Source: an uncultured Alphaproteobacteria bacterium (GTDB lineage Bacteria > Pseudomonadota > Alphaproteobacteria > Rhodobacterales > Rhodobacteraceae). From it: a stretch of DNA of 43,088 nt. Below are positions 16,787 through 25,200 of this stretch, one piece after another. Position 1 is the stretch's first letter; every line of letters begins with the position of its first letter. The position numbers and the translations under genes were made by a program. Where the stretch lies: contig CACBNQ010000010.1 in NCBI GenBank assembly GCA_902540655.1, positions 1 through 43,088 of the forward strand, given 5' to 3'. The notes under the pieces were generated by a model. It saw nothing but the letters and a program-made list of their open reading frames with translations, had not been told where the DNA came from and did not search any database.

Positions 16787-17155
16787 ATGAACTATAAAAA
16801 CAAAGCAAGAAGACTTTTCGAAACTTTAATTCAAAACTCTACCTCCAGCAGATTTAAACAGTTTTTCTACAGATCACGTTCAACAGTTCTTGTGACCCTA
16901 TTAATTGCATCAGCAAAAGATGGTGAACAATATTCTTTAGAAAATATATTGGAACGAATACCAAGGAAATTGGTCAGTAGAACCTCAGTAAAAAATATTT
17001 TGGATGAAGCGGTGACACAAGAATTTTATTTTAAGGCCCTCGATGATAAAGATAATCGTAGACGGGTATATTCAATAAACTCCAAATACGAAGAAGAAAT
17101 TATTGGTTTAATGGCTCGATACCAAGATATTTTCGGAGAATTTGGGCAGACATAG
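16787..17155 (+). CDS. MarR-like winged-helix protein
   Basis: This 122-residue basic protein has a winged-helix layout. A helix-turn-helix occupies about residues 50-79 (SLENILERIPRKLVSRTSVK), followed by a wing with DDKDNRRRVYSI, the arrangement typical of MarR-type regulators. It is divergent from the inverse autotransporter gene across a 177-bp AT-rich gap, so it may control that gene or itself. No dimerisation detail can be read. The fold call is moderately sure; the target is a guess. Confidence 0.65.
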   Translation: MNYKNKARRLFETLIQNSTSSRFKQFFYRSRSTVLVTLLIASAKDGEQYSLENILERIPRKLVSRTSVKNILDEAVTQEFYFKALDDKDNRRRVYSINSKYEEEIIGLMARYQDIFGEFGQT

Positions 17156-17360
17156 AACCGATGGTAAATAGTTTCTAGCGTCTCTGAGGCCTTCTTTTAA
17201 TAGTACCTAGTGATGCTACGTTAGTAACATTGTAAATAATTTATAAGTTTTGAATAGAGTTTTATAGAGAGTTATCTGAAACTTGGGATTGCTATTTCAA
17301 GTATCTAGCTTGCTATTTACATAAAAAATTTCCAAGCTATTTTTTGTCAGGAGAAAACAT

Positions 17361-19100
17361 ATGATGAAAATTATCAAGACACTAGGGATAGCCTTATTTA
17401 TATTGTTGCAAAGCATGGCAGCGAACTCTAATTCATACGTTCGAGGAAGCCAATATATGCTCAATCAATTAGGTTATGCAGCCGGAACGGAAGACGGGAT
17501 AAAAGGAAAAAATACAATAGAGGCATTAACTAAATATTATGCCGATAATAATAAAGTTTTTGATGGAATCATTGATGACAATGAATTGATAGATTTAAAA
17601 GCTTCAGTGATAAGTTTAGGAATTCCTAAAATCGAGGAAACGAAAAATAAGTTAAAGGTACACTTTTTTGGAAACTTTATTTCAAATCAATCGAAAATAA
17701 TACCGGACTCAAACTCACCATATTTTTTACCCTCTGATCTATTTCAAAGAAAAAATGCCTCTGAAAATAGAGAGGTATTCTACATAAATCATATGGCATT
17801 TGGAAATTTGAATAATGATGGTCGCCAAGATTTACTTATGTCTTATGAGATGGAAGTTTGTCCTGATGGATATACCCTTACATCTATAGGTGTCCCGCTG
17901 TGCGAGCTAAAAAGTGACAATGACCGTTACTTAAATTTTACTGCATTTTCGGTAAGTATAAATGAACGAGACGAAACCATTATCAATGATTTTGAGCACA
18001 ATACTTCTATGGGTAGGAATTGTCAGAGACCGATACTAGCCGATTTTAACAATGACGGAATAGATGACGTATATTGCCCAAGTGCTTTTGGCCACACTTA
18101 CAAAGGAAAGTTTTATCATGGGGGAGCAGATATAGTTTTCATTTCTAACGACAAAGGTTGGAAGCATGTAAAGGAAAAGGGAGCTTTCGTAGATAAAAAA
18201 ACAGGGCTATACCAAGGGTTTTCACATGGCGTCACGGCGAATGATATTGATCATGATGGGGACTTAGATGTGGTAACTCCCCATATTAAATGGGAAAATA
18301 CAAAAGGCGGGGGCAAGATATATTGCCATTTTAATGATGGTGCTGGGAACTTTACTGTAAAACAGTGTGCTGACCAATTTGCTTTTGCCGTGACAAGCGG
18401 TGATTATAATGGTGATGGAATAGTTGATTTAATAGCTAGTGGAGGTTGGTTTGAAAAAAAATTGTATTCACATAATAGTAGTAAGAAACACAATAATACC
18501 GTAGTTCTGTTTGGGGATGGTAAAGGAAGTTTTAAAACAGGTTGGAAAAAAATTCCACCAGCGTATGACATTTATGGATCGGGATATTTACTATCACACA
18601 TCGTAGATCTAGTATCATGGGACTTTGATGGAGATGGGGATCTAGATATAGCGGGAACCACCGTAGGCCCACTTTACGCTGGAGGAACTCACACTATTTG
18701 GTCTAATAATGGGGAGGGCAAATTTACCATCGCAGATCAAATTCCGATGATTTCAGGAAAAAAGAGCTGGACTTCTGTAAAAGCCTGGAAGAAAGATATT
18801 AAGTCTGAAAGTAATAGATGGAATTCATATTGCGGTAGCACCAAGTTAATTGATGTAAATAACGACGGTATGATGGATATGTACTGCGATACTCCTACAC
18901 AGGATAAACATGGTGGCTGGATCTTTCTAAACATGGGAGGACTTCAGTTTAAAAAGATTTCTCCGTTTAACGCATGGAGTAAAGACTGGACCATTTACTA
19001 TACAGGCCCAACAGGTTATTCATTTCAAGATTTTGAGGGTTACTCTGATCCAGATCTCTTTGAAACTCATTGGGAATATAAACCATTCTTTGAAAAATAA
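17361..19100 (+). CDS. Secreted FG-GAP/VCBS repeat protein with N-terminal peptidoglycan-binding-like domain
   Basis: This 579-residue protein has a signal peptide (residues 1-23). Next comes a PG_binding_1-like segment (about 27-60) with the pattern YMLNQLGYAAGTEDGIKGKN. The rest is a beta-propeller of FG-GAP repeats with calcium-loop motifs such as NLNNDGRQD, DFNNDGIDD, DIDHDGDLD, DYNGDGIVD, DFDGDGDLD and DVNNDGMMD. AGGAG lies 10 nt before the ATG. It is probably a cell-surface or periplasmic, calcium-binding propeller. It ends 24 nt before a tRNA-Gln 3'-end copy, so it is the last gene of its module. Confidence 0.8.
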   Translation: MMKIIKTLGIALFILLQSMAANSNSYVRGSQYMLNQLGYAAGTEDGIKGKNTIEALTKYYADNNKVFDGIIDDNELIDLKASVISLGIPKIEETKNKLKVHFFGNFISNQSKIIPDSNSPYFLPSDLFQRKNASENREVFYINHMAFGNLNNDGRQDLLMSYEMEVCPDGYTLTSIGVPLCELKSDNDRYLNFTAFSVSINERDETIINDFEHNTSMGRNCQRPILADFNNDGIDDVYCPSAFGHTYKGKFYHGGADIVFISNDKGWKHVKEKGAFVDKKTGLYQGFSHGVTANDIDHDGDLDVVTPHIKWENTKGGGKIYCHFNDGAGNFTVKQCADQFAFAVTSGDYNGDGIVDLIASGGWFEKKLYSHNSSKKHNNTVVLFGDGKGSFKTGWKKIPPAYDIYGSGYLLSHIVDLVSWDFDGDGDLDIAGTTVGPLYAGGTHTIWSNNGEGKFTIADQIPMISGKKSWTSVKAWKKDIKSESNRWNSYCGSTKLIDVNNDGMMDMYCDTPTQDKHGGWIFLNMGGLQFKKISPFNAWSKDWTIYYTGPTGYSFQDFEGYSDPDLFETHWEYKPFFEK

Positions 19101-19124
19101 TTTCAAGAGTTATCATTATAGAGC

Positions 19125-19153
19125 CTTAGGTTCTAGTCCCACCACCCCAGCCA
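19125..19153 (+). repeat. Partial tRNA-Gln 3'-end copy 1 (att-like)
   Basis: The 29 nt match tRNA-Gln positions 13985-14013 at 25 sites, including an unbroken ACCACCCCAGCCA at the end. It covers only the T arm and acceptor 3' strand and cannot form a tRNA. It marks the right end of the first cassette. Confidence 0.8.
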
Positions 19154-19206
19154 ATTACTAAAATTAGCCTTGTGGTTTTGTAGCTTTTGTCTTGATAAGC
19201 GTATCA

Positions 19207-20568
19207 TTAATATTGCTTCCAACCTACTGAGCAGTGAAATGGCATAGAGTATATCAGGTTAGATTTATCAGAAATTATTTTCAGCTCATCATCCAGTTCA
19301 ATTTTCTCATCTTCATTCAAAGTTTGTCGCGTACGTCTCAGAAACCACTCAAATAAATTTTTGTTTTTGCCTCTGGGCACAGCTACCATGCTCGGAAAGT
19401 TAATCGATTCATGAAGTCCGTTTTTGCGCATCTGGTCGTAAAGTGATTTATCAGCAATGCCATAAGTACTTTTTAATTGAAGGGGAATATTTAACTTATG
19501 CTTTAATTCGCCAGTTATATCGAAGTTAAACCACTGAGGCATGTCAATAGCTCTTACAATTATTCCTATAGGTCCTCCTGGTTTGACTACCCTCACTATT
19601 TCTTTTATTGCTTTATCTGCATCACATTCCTCCAAGACAGTTACGGAATAAACAGCATCAAAAAAGTTATCAGGAAAGGGTATATCGATGGCGTCACTGT
19701 AAGCGAAGTTTAATTCACCAGCTTCAGAAAAATTCTTCTCTGTAAATTCTTTCTCATCAATATAATTATTAACATACAAATCTTCATTTTCAGCGATTTG
19801 GATAGCTCCATTCAACAAGTAAGTATTTATATCAACCCCGGTCACAGAAAGGTCTGATCTTAAGTTTAAAACTTGACGACATAGAGCACCAGTCCCACAA
19901 CCCAATTCTAAAATTTTTCCATTTGGTGTAATATTCATTATTGATACCAATGATGAAATCATAGTTTGATAAGTTGGTAGCGCTGCACGACTTTCCAAAA
20001 CTGGAATAAATCCTAAATTAGGCCCACTTAAAGTGATTACTGTAAATTTTTCTGCCAGTAATGGTATTATAGGTTTCCATTGTGCTGCCGACAGAGTGAA
20101 TGGGAAAAGAATTAGAGGAGGTCCACATCCTTCAATTGAAAAGTAAGTGTCTTTGAATTTTCCGCCCACTTTGGATTTTGCAAATGCATTTTTTTTTGGA
20201 CCCATAGATCCAAAAAAGTTCGAAAGACTTTCGAATAATTGTTTGGGGTGATCTATGGAAATATCTGACCACGGAAGTATTTCATAGTTTTTTATTTCAT
20301 AGGTACTTGCCTTTTTTAAATCCTTTTTAAAATCATTTGCTGCCGTCTTGGTAGGTCCATGCTCACTATTTATCATCAATATTCTTTCAGCAATAATTTC
20401 AAAAGCTGAGCTATTTGTTTCATTTGGGCCAACTAGGGCTAACCCAGTAACTTTTTCTGGATAAACTTTACAAAAATCCTCGATATCAGCAGGGTATTGC
20501 GCGGCAAGGAAAGCATCGTTTAATTCCAGATGGTCAAATAGGTCAGCAATGTCACTTGACTTACTCAT
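19207..20568 (-). CDS. Alpha/beta-hydrolase-like plus SAM methyltransferase protein, probably 5'-truncated
   Basis: The 453 residues have three parts. Residues 1-50 resemble the middle of an alpha/beta hydrolase (helix, strand, VTGLALVGP) with a degenerate nucleophile elbow, AQYPA in place of GxSxG. Residues about 140-190 resemble a hydrolase N-terminus (PLILFPFTLSAAQW). Residues about 210-345 are a class I methyltransferase with motif I ILELGCGTGA and acidic VTGVDIN, plus SDAIDIPFPDNFFDAVYS. The frame stays open upstream without a start or RBS, and the first hydrolase lacks its N-terminal half. This suggests loss of the 5' end near the adjacent junction repeats. Substrate unknown. Confidence 0.65.
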   Translation of the reverse strand: MSKSSDIADLFDHLELNDAFLAAQYPADIEDFCKVYPEKVTGLALVGPNETNSSAFEIIAERILMINSEHGPTKTAANDFKKDLKKASTYEIKNYEILPWSDISIDHPKQLFESLSNFFGSMGPKKNAFAKSKVGGKFKDTYFSIEGCGPPLILFPFTLSAAQWKPIIPLLAEKFTVITLSGPNLGFIPVLESRAALPTYQTMISSLVSIMNITPNGKILELGCGTGALCRQVLNLRSDLSVTGVDINTYLLNGAIQIAENEDLYVNNYIDEKEFTEKNFSEAGELNFAYSDAIDIPFPDNFFDAVYSVTVLEECDADKAIKEIVRVVKPGGPIGIIVRAIDMPQWFNFDITGELKHKLNIPLQLKSTYGIADKSLYDQMRKNGLHESINFPSMVAVPRGKNKNLFEWFLRRTRQTLNEDEKIELDDELKIISDKSNLIYSMPFHCSVGWKQY

Positions 20569-20713
20569 GGGCGATAATCTGTATAATCGAGAGCATGCCT
20601 GACCAGCGAAACAAGATCAGGTAATTTATATCTATAGAAAATAAATTTAAGAACGCCATCGACTGTTCCTTGATTTAGTTCACTTTAGAAACTATTACGG
20701 AAATGCTAGTTGT

Positions 20714-20825
20714 TGACAACACTTTTGACAACAGTTTTCGTGATTTTCCTGATAACTCATAAGAAGCATGAGAAGGATAAGAACTATTTTAAAGGGTTAT
20801 GAGAATCCTGATAACTCCTGATAAC
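20714..20825. repeat. Putative recombinase arm region B
   Basis: This is the fullest copy of the junction-linked region. It has tandem TTGACAACACTT/TTGACAACAG (12-bp period), then three copies of CTGATAAC (near 20749, 20812 and 20820) and a spaced inverted repeat CTCATAA/TTATGAG. It leads directly into the 49-bp tRNA-Gln copy. A clearly related version lies at 25081-25199 in front of the decayed tRNA copy. Its 24-mer at 20723-20746 is repeated exactly at 27642-27665. The 351-bp gap 20569-20919 holds only this and the tRNA copy. Confidence 0.6.
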
Positions 20826-20833
20826 AATATCCA

Positions 20834-20882
20834 CGGGTTTTGATCCCGTGTACCGTAGGTTCGAATCCTACCACCCCAGCCA
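20834..20882 (+). repeat. Perfect 49-bp tRNA-Gln 3'-half copy 2 (att site)
   Basis: All 49 nt are identical to 13965-14013, from the anticodon stem through the CCA end. The identity starts at the anticodon arm, the usual crossover zone for tRNA-targeting tyrosine recombinases. It is the best-preserved junction and therefore probably the most recent. It lies just downstream of arm region B. Confidence 0.92.
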
Positions 20883-20919
20883 TCTCCTAAAAGAAGATAA
20901 CTTTGCTGTCTCCATAAAA

Positions 20920-21861
20920 TCAATTAAATTTAATTACAAGTCGGCCTCTGACCCCGCCACCTTCAAATCGTTTATGTGCTTCCGACACTTGAGACGGACT
21001 AAATGTATCGGCTACCCTCAATGAAATTTTGTTTGCGTTTACAAGCTTTCTTAAATCATCTAATTTTTCGTACATGCAATCTTGAGTTCTTACCCATGTT
21101 TGCGTAAAATTTATATCACGCTCACCTGTCCCTTGATAACCTCTTACTGCGGTAAAAGAGCCTCCATTTTTGACTGCAGCAACTGCTTTTTTATTTAATA
21201 AAGCGCCATCTGCTAAGCCGTCAACGCCCTCGGGAAACCGTTCTAATATATGTTCAATGAATTCTTCTCCTCTTGGAAGCGATAGATCTGCACCAAGTGA
21301 TTTAATTAAATTTTGGTCTTTTTCTGACGTATCTGCTATCACAAATAAACCTAAAGTTTTTGCAATTTGGATCATGTAACCTCCGTAGGCTCCTGCAGAG
21401 CCAGTAACTGCTAACTTATCGCCTGAATTTAAGTTCAAAAGTTCTAGAGAAAGCTTCGCCGTTAATCCATTCATTGGTAAAGTACATGCTTCTTCAAAAC
21501 TGACCCCCTTGGGAATTGGAACCACTGCTCCTGATTTTAGAGCAATTTGTTCGCGGTATGCCCCATGTTGACCATTTGGTATGACCATTGCCATGACCGC
21601 GTCGCCTTTTTTGAGATGAGTTTTAATGTTTTTTCCAATCTCCACTACTTTCCCAGAAATATCCATTCCCGGAACATACGGAGGATCATAAGGTTTTTGT
21701 CGTTCTGCTATACCTCCATTACGAGCTAAGATATCTGTGGGGTTTAAAGCTGCGCAAAACACCTGCACTAGTATTTCATCCGCTTCAGGTTTTACCTCAG
21801 GCACCTCAATAAGCTCTAGCACTTCAGGTCCGCCATGCTTCATTAAGCCAATCGCACGCAT
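20920..21861 (-). CDS. Zinc-less MDR family NADPH:quinone oxidoreductase-like protein
   Basis: This 313-residue member of the medium-chain dehydrogenase/reductase superfamily has a GroES-like N-terminal domain ending with the pattern NPTDILARNG and VPGMDISGKVVEIG, then a nucleotide-binding domain with VTGSAGAYGGYMIQIAK. Catalytic zinc ligands are absent, as in quinone oxidoreductases. It ends with GRLVIKF, the usual terminus. It is divergent from the DUF924 gene, with 62 bp between starts, in the third cassette. Substrate cannot be inferred. Confidence 0.85.
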   Translation of the reverse strand: MRAIGLMKHGGPEVLELIEVPEVKPEADEILVQVFCAALNPTDILARNGGIAERQKPYDPPYVPGMDISGKVVEIGKNIKTHLKKGDAVMAMVIPNGQHGAYREQIALKSGAVVPIPKGVSFEEACTLPMNGLTAKLSLELLNLNSGDKLAVTGSAGAYGGYMIQIAKTLGLFVIADTSEKDQNLIKSLGADLSLPRGEEFIEHILERFPEGVDGLADGALLNKKAVAAVKNGGSFTAVRGYQGTGERDINFTQTWVRTQDCMYEKLDDLRKLVNANKISLRVADTFSPSQVSEAHKRFEGGGVRGRLVIKFN

Positions 21862-21923
21862 CTTTACTCCTTTGATTACGATAGAAAGTTGATTTATGTT
21901 ACACTATTAAAAAAGAATTTTAA

Positions 21924-22676
21924 ATGATGTTACCAGAAGATCTTACCCCTGAGCAATTTAGTAGAAAACCCGCAGTCCTGAAAGCTCTTACTAATCCTCG
22001 TTCTCCAAGTAGTGTTTTGAATTATATGTGTGGCTGCGATATTAATAATGCTAATGATAGAAAAAGACTTTTTTACGATGAAACAGTGGAACCACTATTA
22101 GGCATATGGTTTAGGAGTGGAACCGCTTTAGACGATATTTGCAAGCCATTCTCATCTGTTATTCGCGAATTGAAAGCTGATCCACAAACCCTAATTGAAG
22201 ATGAATGGTTTACCCTTGAAGGCCAGGTTGCTAGAGTATTGCTAGCAGACCAACTATCTCGCTCATGTTTTCGAGGGACGGCTGAAGCTTTTTCGTATGA
22301 CTACATAGGACGCGAGATCGTTCGAGACCTAGTTAGTAAAGAGAAAGTCGAACAAACTTTAAAATTGCCTCCAGCACTACTGTATTTACTTCCCTGGGCT
22401 TTGGCCCATTCAGAAGAAATAGTCGACCTTGTTCGCGCATGCGAAATAATTGACATGGCAATCGGTGCCTATCCTAATTTCAGTCTATTTGAAGGAAGAA
22501 ATAAAAAAGCGGTAGATCAACATAGGCAGGTTTTAGAAAAATTTGGGCGTTACCCGCAAAGAAATTCAGAGTTTGGAAGAGCTAATACCCCTGAAGAAGA
22601 AAAATGGCTCAATGATAAAGAGAATTTACCAATTTGGGCTGGTGGTAATCTTTCTTTTGATCAAAAAATTAGATAA
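21924..22676 (+). CDS. DUF924 family protein
   Basis: This is a 250-residue all-helical protein. The DUF924 signatures are present: VLLADQLSRSCFRGTAEAF, then AHSEE in the middle and QHRQVLEKFGRYPQRN near the C-terminus. The biochemical role of the family is not established. The start at 21924 has an ATG-ATG pair; the second ATG is equally possible. Its stop codon is only 2 nt before a tRNA-Gln 3'-end copy, so the gene ends exactly at the cassette border. Confidence 0.85.
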   Translation: MMLPEDLTPEQFSRKPAVLKALTNPRSPSSVLNYMCGCDINNANDRKRLFYDETVEPLLGIWFRSGTALDDICKPFSSVIRELKADPQTLIEDEWFTLEGQVARVLLADQLSRSCFRGTAEAFSYDYIGREIVRDLVSKEKVEQTLKLPPALLYLLPWALAHSEEIVDLVRACEIIDMAIGAYPNFSLFEGRNKKAVDQHRQVLEKFGRYPQRNSEFGRANTPEEEKWLNDKENLPIWAGGNLSFDQKIR

Positions 22677-22678
22677 GA

Positions 22679-22709
22679 ACCGTAGGTTCGAATCCTACCA
22701 CCCCGGCCA
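22679..22709 (+). repeat. Partial tRNA-Gln 3'-end copy 3 (att-like)
   Basis: The 31 nt match tRNA positions 13983-14013 with one change (A to G before GCCA). It covers the T arm and acceptor strand only. There is no TGACAAC arm upstream; coding sequence of the DUF924 gene abuts it directly. Confidence 0.88.
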
Positions 22710-22771
22710 TTCCATTTATTGCTAGCATTCACGGTAAGTGATCAATTTTCAAAGCAAAATCAAATATAAAT

Positions 22772-23479
22772 TCAATTGGCCATTTTTATGAAAATGTCTC
22801 CCATACCTCCCCTGACCTCTTTGAGTGGTGTGTTATTTCTAAGTGGACAGTAGCTTCCTGTTATAACTTCTCTATTTATCTTTTCAATGTCCTTAGGTGA
22901 ACAGATTTTGCTTTCGAATAGTACTCCAACTACAAGCCTTCCATTTATTTCAGTCACTCTTTTTTTATTTAGAGAGGTGCCAACACAAATGGACTCTCTA
23001 TCGACCTCTTCAGGAAAATCTGGTTTTTCACAGGGGTTCTTGATTGTTAATACGTTGATTAATTCCGTCCTATCACCAAATGTTTTTTCAAGGGCCTGCA
23101 CCTGAACATATTTCATCACATCACAAGAGCAGGGCCAACAACATCTGTAAAGCGAGCCGCAAATTAATTCTTCATCATGACCTCTGACAGAAACAAATTC
23201 AGGTTGAGAACCGGGCCGTACAAGTGACCCAGAGACACTACAATACATCTTATTCTTCTCAAAAAACTCATCTTTAGAATTTGAATTATCTAAAATATAT
23301 TTAAAAAATAAAGCACCGCCAGCATTTCTGTTTTTGTTTGGAAATATTTTCCCCCAATCTGCTCGTAACTCCTCATAATAACGTATCAATTTTAAACTAT
23401 CGGGACTCCGAGACTCTCCTAAGCTTATTGGGGGAATTATTAAGCACATGACAAAAAGTGTGAAAATATACCGAGTCAT
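22772..23479 (-). CDS. Secreted cysteine-rich hypothetical protein
   Basis: From the ATG at 23479 the protein has about 235 residues, with a signal peptide (FTLFVMCLIIPPISLGES). The mature part has about ten cysteines, including the cluster CGSLYRCCWPCSCDVMKY, plus CSVSG, NPCEKPD, SICVGTS, SKICSPKD and GSYCPLRN. Disulfides or metal binding are likely. I do not recognise a family. The chosen start is 1 nt after the stop of the upstream FG-GAP gene, implying coupled translation; an alternative start at 23509 overlaps that gene. Confidence 0.7.
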   Translation of the reverse strand: MTRYIFTLFVMCLIIPPISLGESRSPDSLKLIRYYEELRADWGKIFPNKNRNAGGALFFKYILDNSNSKDEFFEKNKMYCSVSGSLVRPGSQPEFVSVRGHDEELICGSLYRCCWPCSCDVMKYVQVQALEKTFGDRTELINVLTIKNPCEKPDFPEEVDRESICVGTSLNKKRVTEINGRLVVGVLFESKICSPKDIEKINREVITGSYCPLRNNTPLKEVRGGMGDIFIKMAN

Positions 23480-23480
23480 A

Positions 23481-24986
23481 TCAATTTGTTTTACCTTGGT
23501 TGAAAACATATTGATGGTTCAGCTTTTCAATTTTGTATTTTGATTTTTGACCATCAGTCCAATTTATCTGAATGTGTTCAATCTCTTCATTTTTACGGAT
23601 TCCAAAATGGGCTACTGGTTCCATCTGGCATAAATACCCAGAGCCTGCATCTATAGTTTTAGCGTGGGTTCTGAAATTTGTCTTAAGTGTTACGGTAGCA
23701 CCTCTTGCTGGCGCATCGTAAGAGTTTCTAGGTTCTATTCTTAAATATTGAAAATCGTCTTTAACATTAGCTGAAAAAAGGCTTAATGGTTCAGGAGCAC
23801 TTTCACCATGAGCAATCAGTAGCTCCAAAATTCCGTCACCATTTAAATCCGCTACTGCTCCACCAGTACCCAGACCGGTCTTTTCTAGAGCATTCGTCAA
23901 TTCCAACTGTTCGAGTTTATTGTTATCTAGAATTCTAAATAATTTATTTGGTTGACCGATATTGTTCAAAAATATCTCATCAAAACCATCATTATCGAAA
24001 TCAGCGGATATAACGGTTCTAATTTTTGAAGGTTGTCTAAAATTTAAAGACGCTGTATCGACAAATGTGTTGTTTGCATGAGTGTATATTCTGTGGAAAC
24101 CATTCCAATTTCCTGTGATAAGGTCTAAGCTTCCATTATAACCAATATCTGATAGAGCCGTTCCTCTCCCATTTTGGAGTGTGTCATCGATACCGTACTC
24201 TAAAGCTTTGTCAGTGTATGTGCCGCCCTTATTTATCAGTAAAAAATTAGGTCCGCGTTCATTCGCAGCAAAAATATCGACTTTTCCTGATAGAATATTC
24301 CCTGCTACGACAGCACGACCACCGGTCGTAGAATTTATTCCGAGTGAAGGTGCGATGTCTTGGATAATATCAGCTTCTAATTCGTAAAATCTTGTTGGAC
24401 CCCCATAGTTGGAGACATAAATTCCATAATTACCGTTGCCATGTCTATCAACGCAAGCCACCGACCTACCCGCCGTAAGGTTCAAGTTTGCCTGATTTTT
24501 TCTAAAACCGAAAATATCGTAAATCGTTTTATCCACGTCTATTAGACGATCGGAATATTTTTTCGTTCCACTATAAGTGTCGGTATTCAAGAAATAAATT
24601 TCTTCATATCCATCCTGATCGACATCACAAGCGACAACTCCAATCGATGACCTTTTTTCATCAGCAAATAGTTCACTAGAATTAATATTTGTATATGAAC
24701 CATTCTCATAGCTCAGTGCGAGATTAGGATACCGAAACCCTGTAACTATAAACTCCATTTTTCCATCATTGTTGAAATCTGTTACAGCCACGCCATAAGA
24801 CAATCTCGGTACGTTATTTTCTATTTTATCGGTAATGTTTTGAAAAAACTGAGCATTAGCCGTAAGATTGTTTTCTGATACACATAAACAGACAGCAAAA
24901 ATAGCTGTAACAAATGTGCTTTTTTTTACCAAGACAATATATGCGGCAACTTTTTTAAACAGTTTTTTTAAATCCGTCTTATTCAT
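23481..24986 (-). CDS. Secreted CRTAC1-like FG-GAP protein with ASPIC/UnbV C-terminal domain
   Basis: This 501-residue protein has an N-terminal hydrophobic export segment after a basic stretch (about residues 18-45). FG-GAP repeats with calcium-loop motifs follow: DFNNDGKME, DVDQDGYEE, DFDNDGFDE and DLNGDGILE. The C-terminal domain (about residues 410-500) matches ASPIC/UnbV in pattern, with ARGATVTLKT, DAGSGYLCQMEPVAHFG and INWTDGQKSKY. Such proteins are extracellular calcium-binding propellers of unclear role. It is followed by, and probably co-translated with, the Cys-rich secreted protein. Confidence 0.8.
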   Translation of the reverse strand: MNKTDLKKLFKKVAAYIVLVKKSTFVTAIFAVCLCVSENNLTANAQFFQNITDKIENNVPRLSYGVAVTDFNNDGKMEFIVTGFRYPNLALSYENGSYTNINSSELFADEKRSSIGVVACDVDQDGYEEIYFLNTDTYSGTKKYSDRLIDVDKTIYDIFGFRKNQANLNLTAGRSVACVDRHGNGNYGIYVSNYGGPTRFYELEADIIQDIAPSLGINSTTGGRAVVAGNILSGKVDIFAANERGPNFLLINKGGTYTDKALEYGIDDTLQNGRGTALSDIGYNGSLDLITGNWNGFHRIYTHANNTFVDTASLNFRQPSKIRTVISADFDNDGFDEIFLNNIGQPNKLFRILDNNKLEQLELTNALEKTGLGTGGAVADLNGDGILELLIAHGESAPEPLSLFSANVKDDFQYLRIEPRNSYDAPARGATVTLKTNFRTHAKTIDAGSGYLCQMEPVAHFGIRKNEEIEHIQINWTDGQKSKYKIEKLNHQYVFNQGKTN

Positions 24987-25080
24987 TCATCATTATACAG
25001 GGAAACTTTTTTAATCTTATTTTCGGGACGAGGGCGAAGGCCCCTCGGGTGCAAAGTACTAGATAGACTAAAAAGGAAAA

Positions 25081-25199
25081 TTGACAACAAAATTGACAAG
25101 AGATTTAAAGATTTTCCCATAACGCACATGAAGAATGATAAGGATAAGAGCTTTTTTGAAAAGGTTATGAGGGACTTGCGGCTTCTGATAACCATATCT
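25081..25199. repeat. Putative recombinase arm region C
   Basis: Tandem TTGACAACAAAA/TTGACAAG (12-bp period) is followed by a stretch aligning with arm region B. Shared landmarks are GGATAAGA, GGTTATGAG and CTGATAACCATATC just before the tRNA-like copy (CTGATAACAATATC in region B). The common order of these elements supports shared ancestry with the region before copy 2. Confidence 0.55.
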
Positions 25200-25200
25200 A

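Noticed and set aside
20834-20882. A second tRNA-Gln gene
   Set aside because: Only the 3' part from the anticodon stem is present; the D arm and 5' acceptor strand are missing, so no cloverleaf can form.
13939-22709. CRISPR array
   Set aside because: The repeats are kilobases apart and derive from a tRNA. No regularly spaced short repeats were found in the window.
24983-25195. A 70-codon minus-strand frame between the FG-GAP gene and otsB
   Set aside because: It overlies arm region C and low-complexity sequence, has no RBS or family pattern, and is better explained by the repeats.
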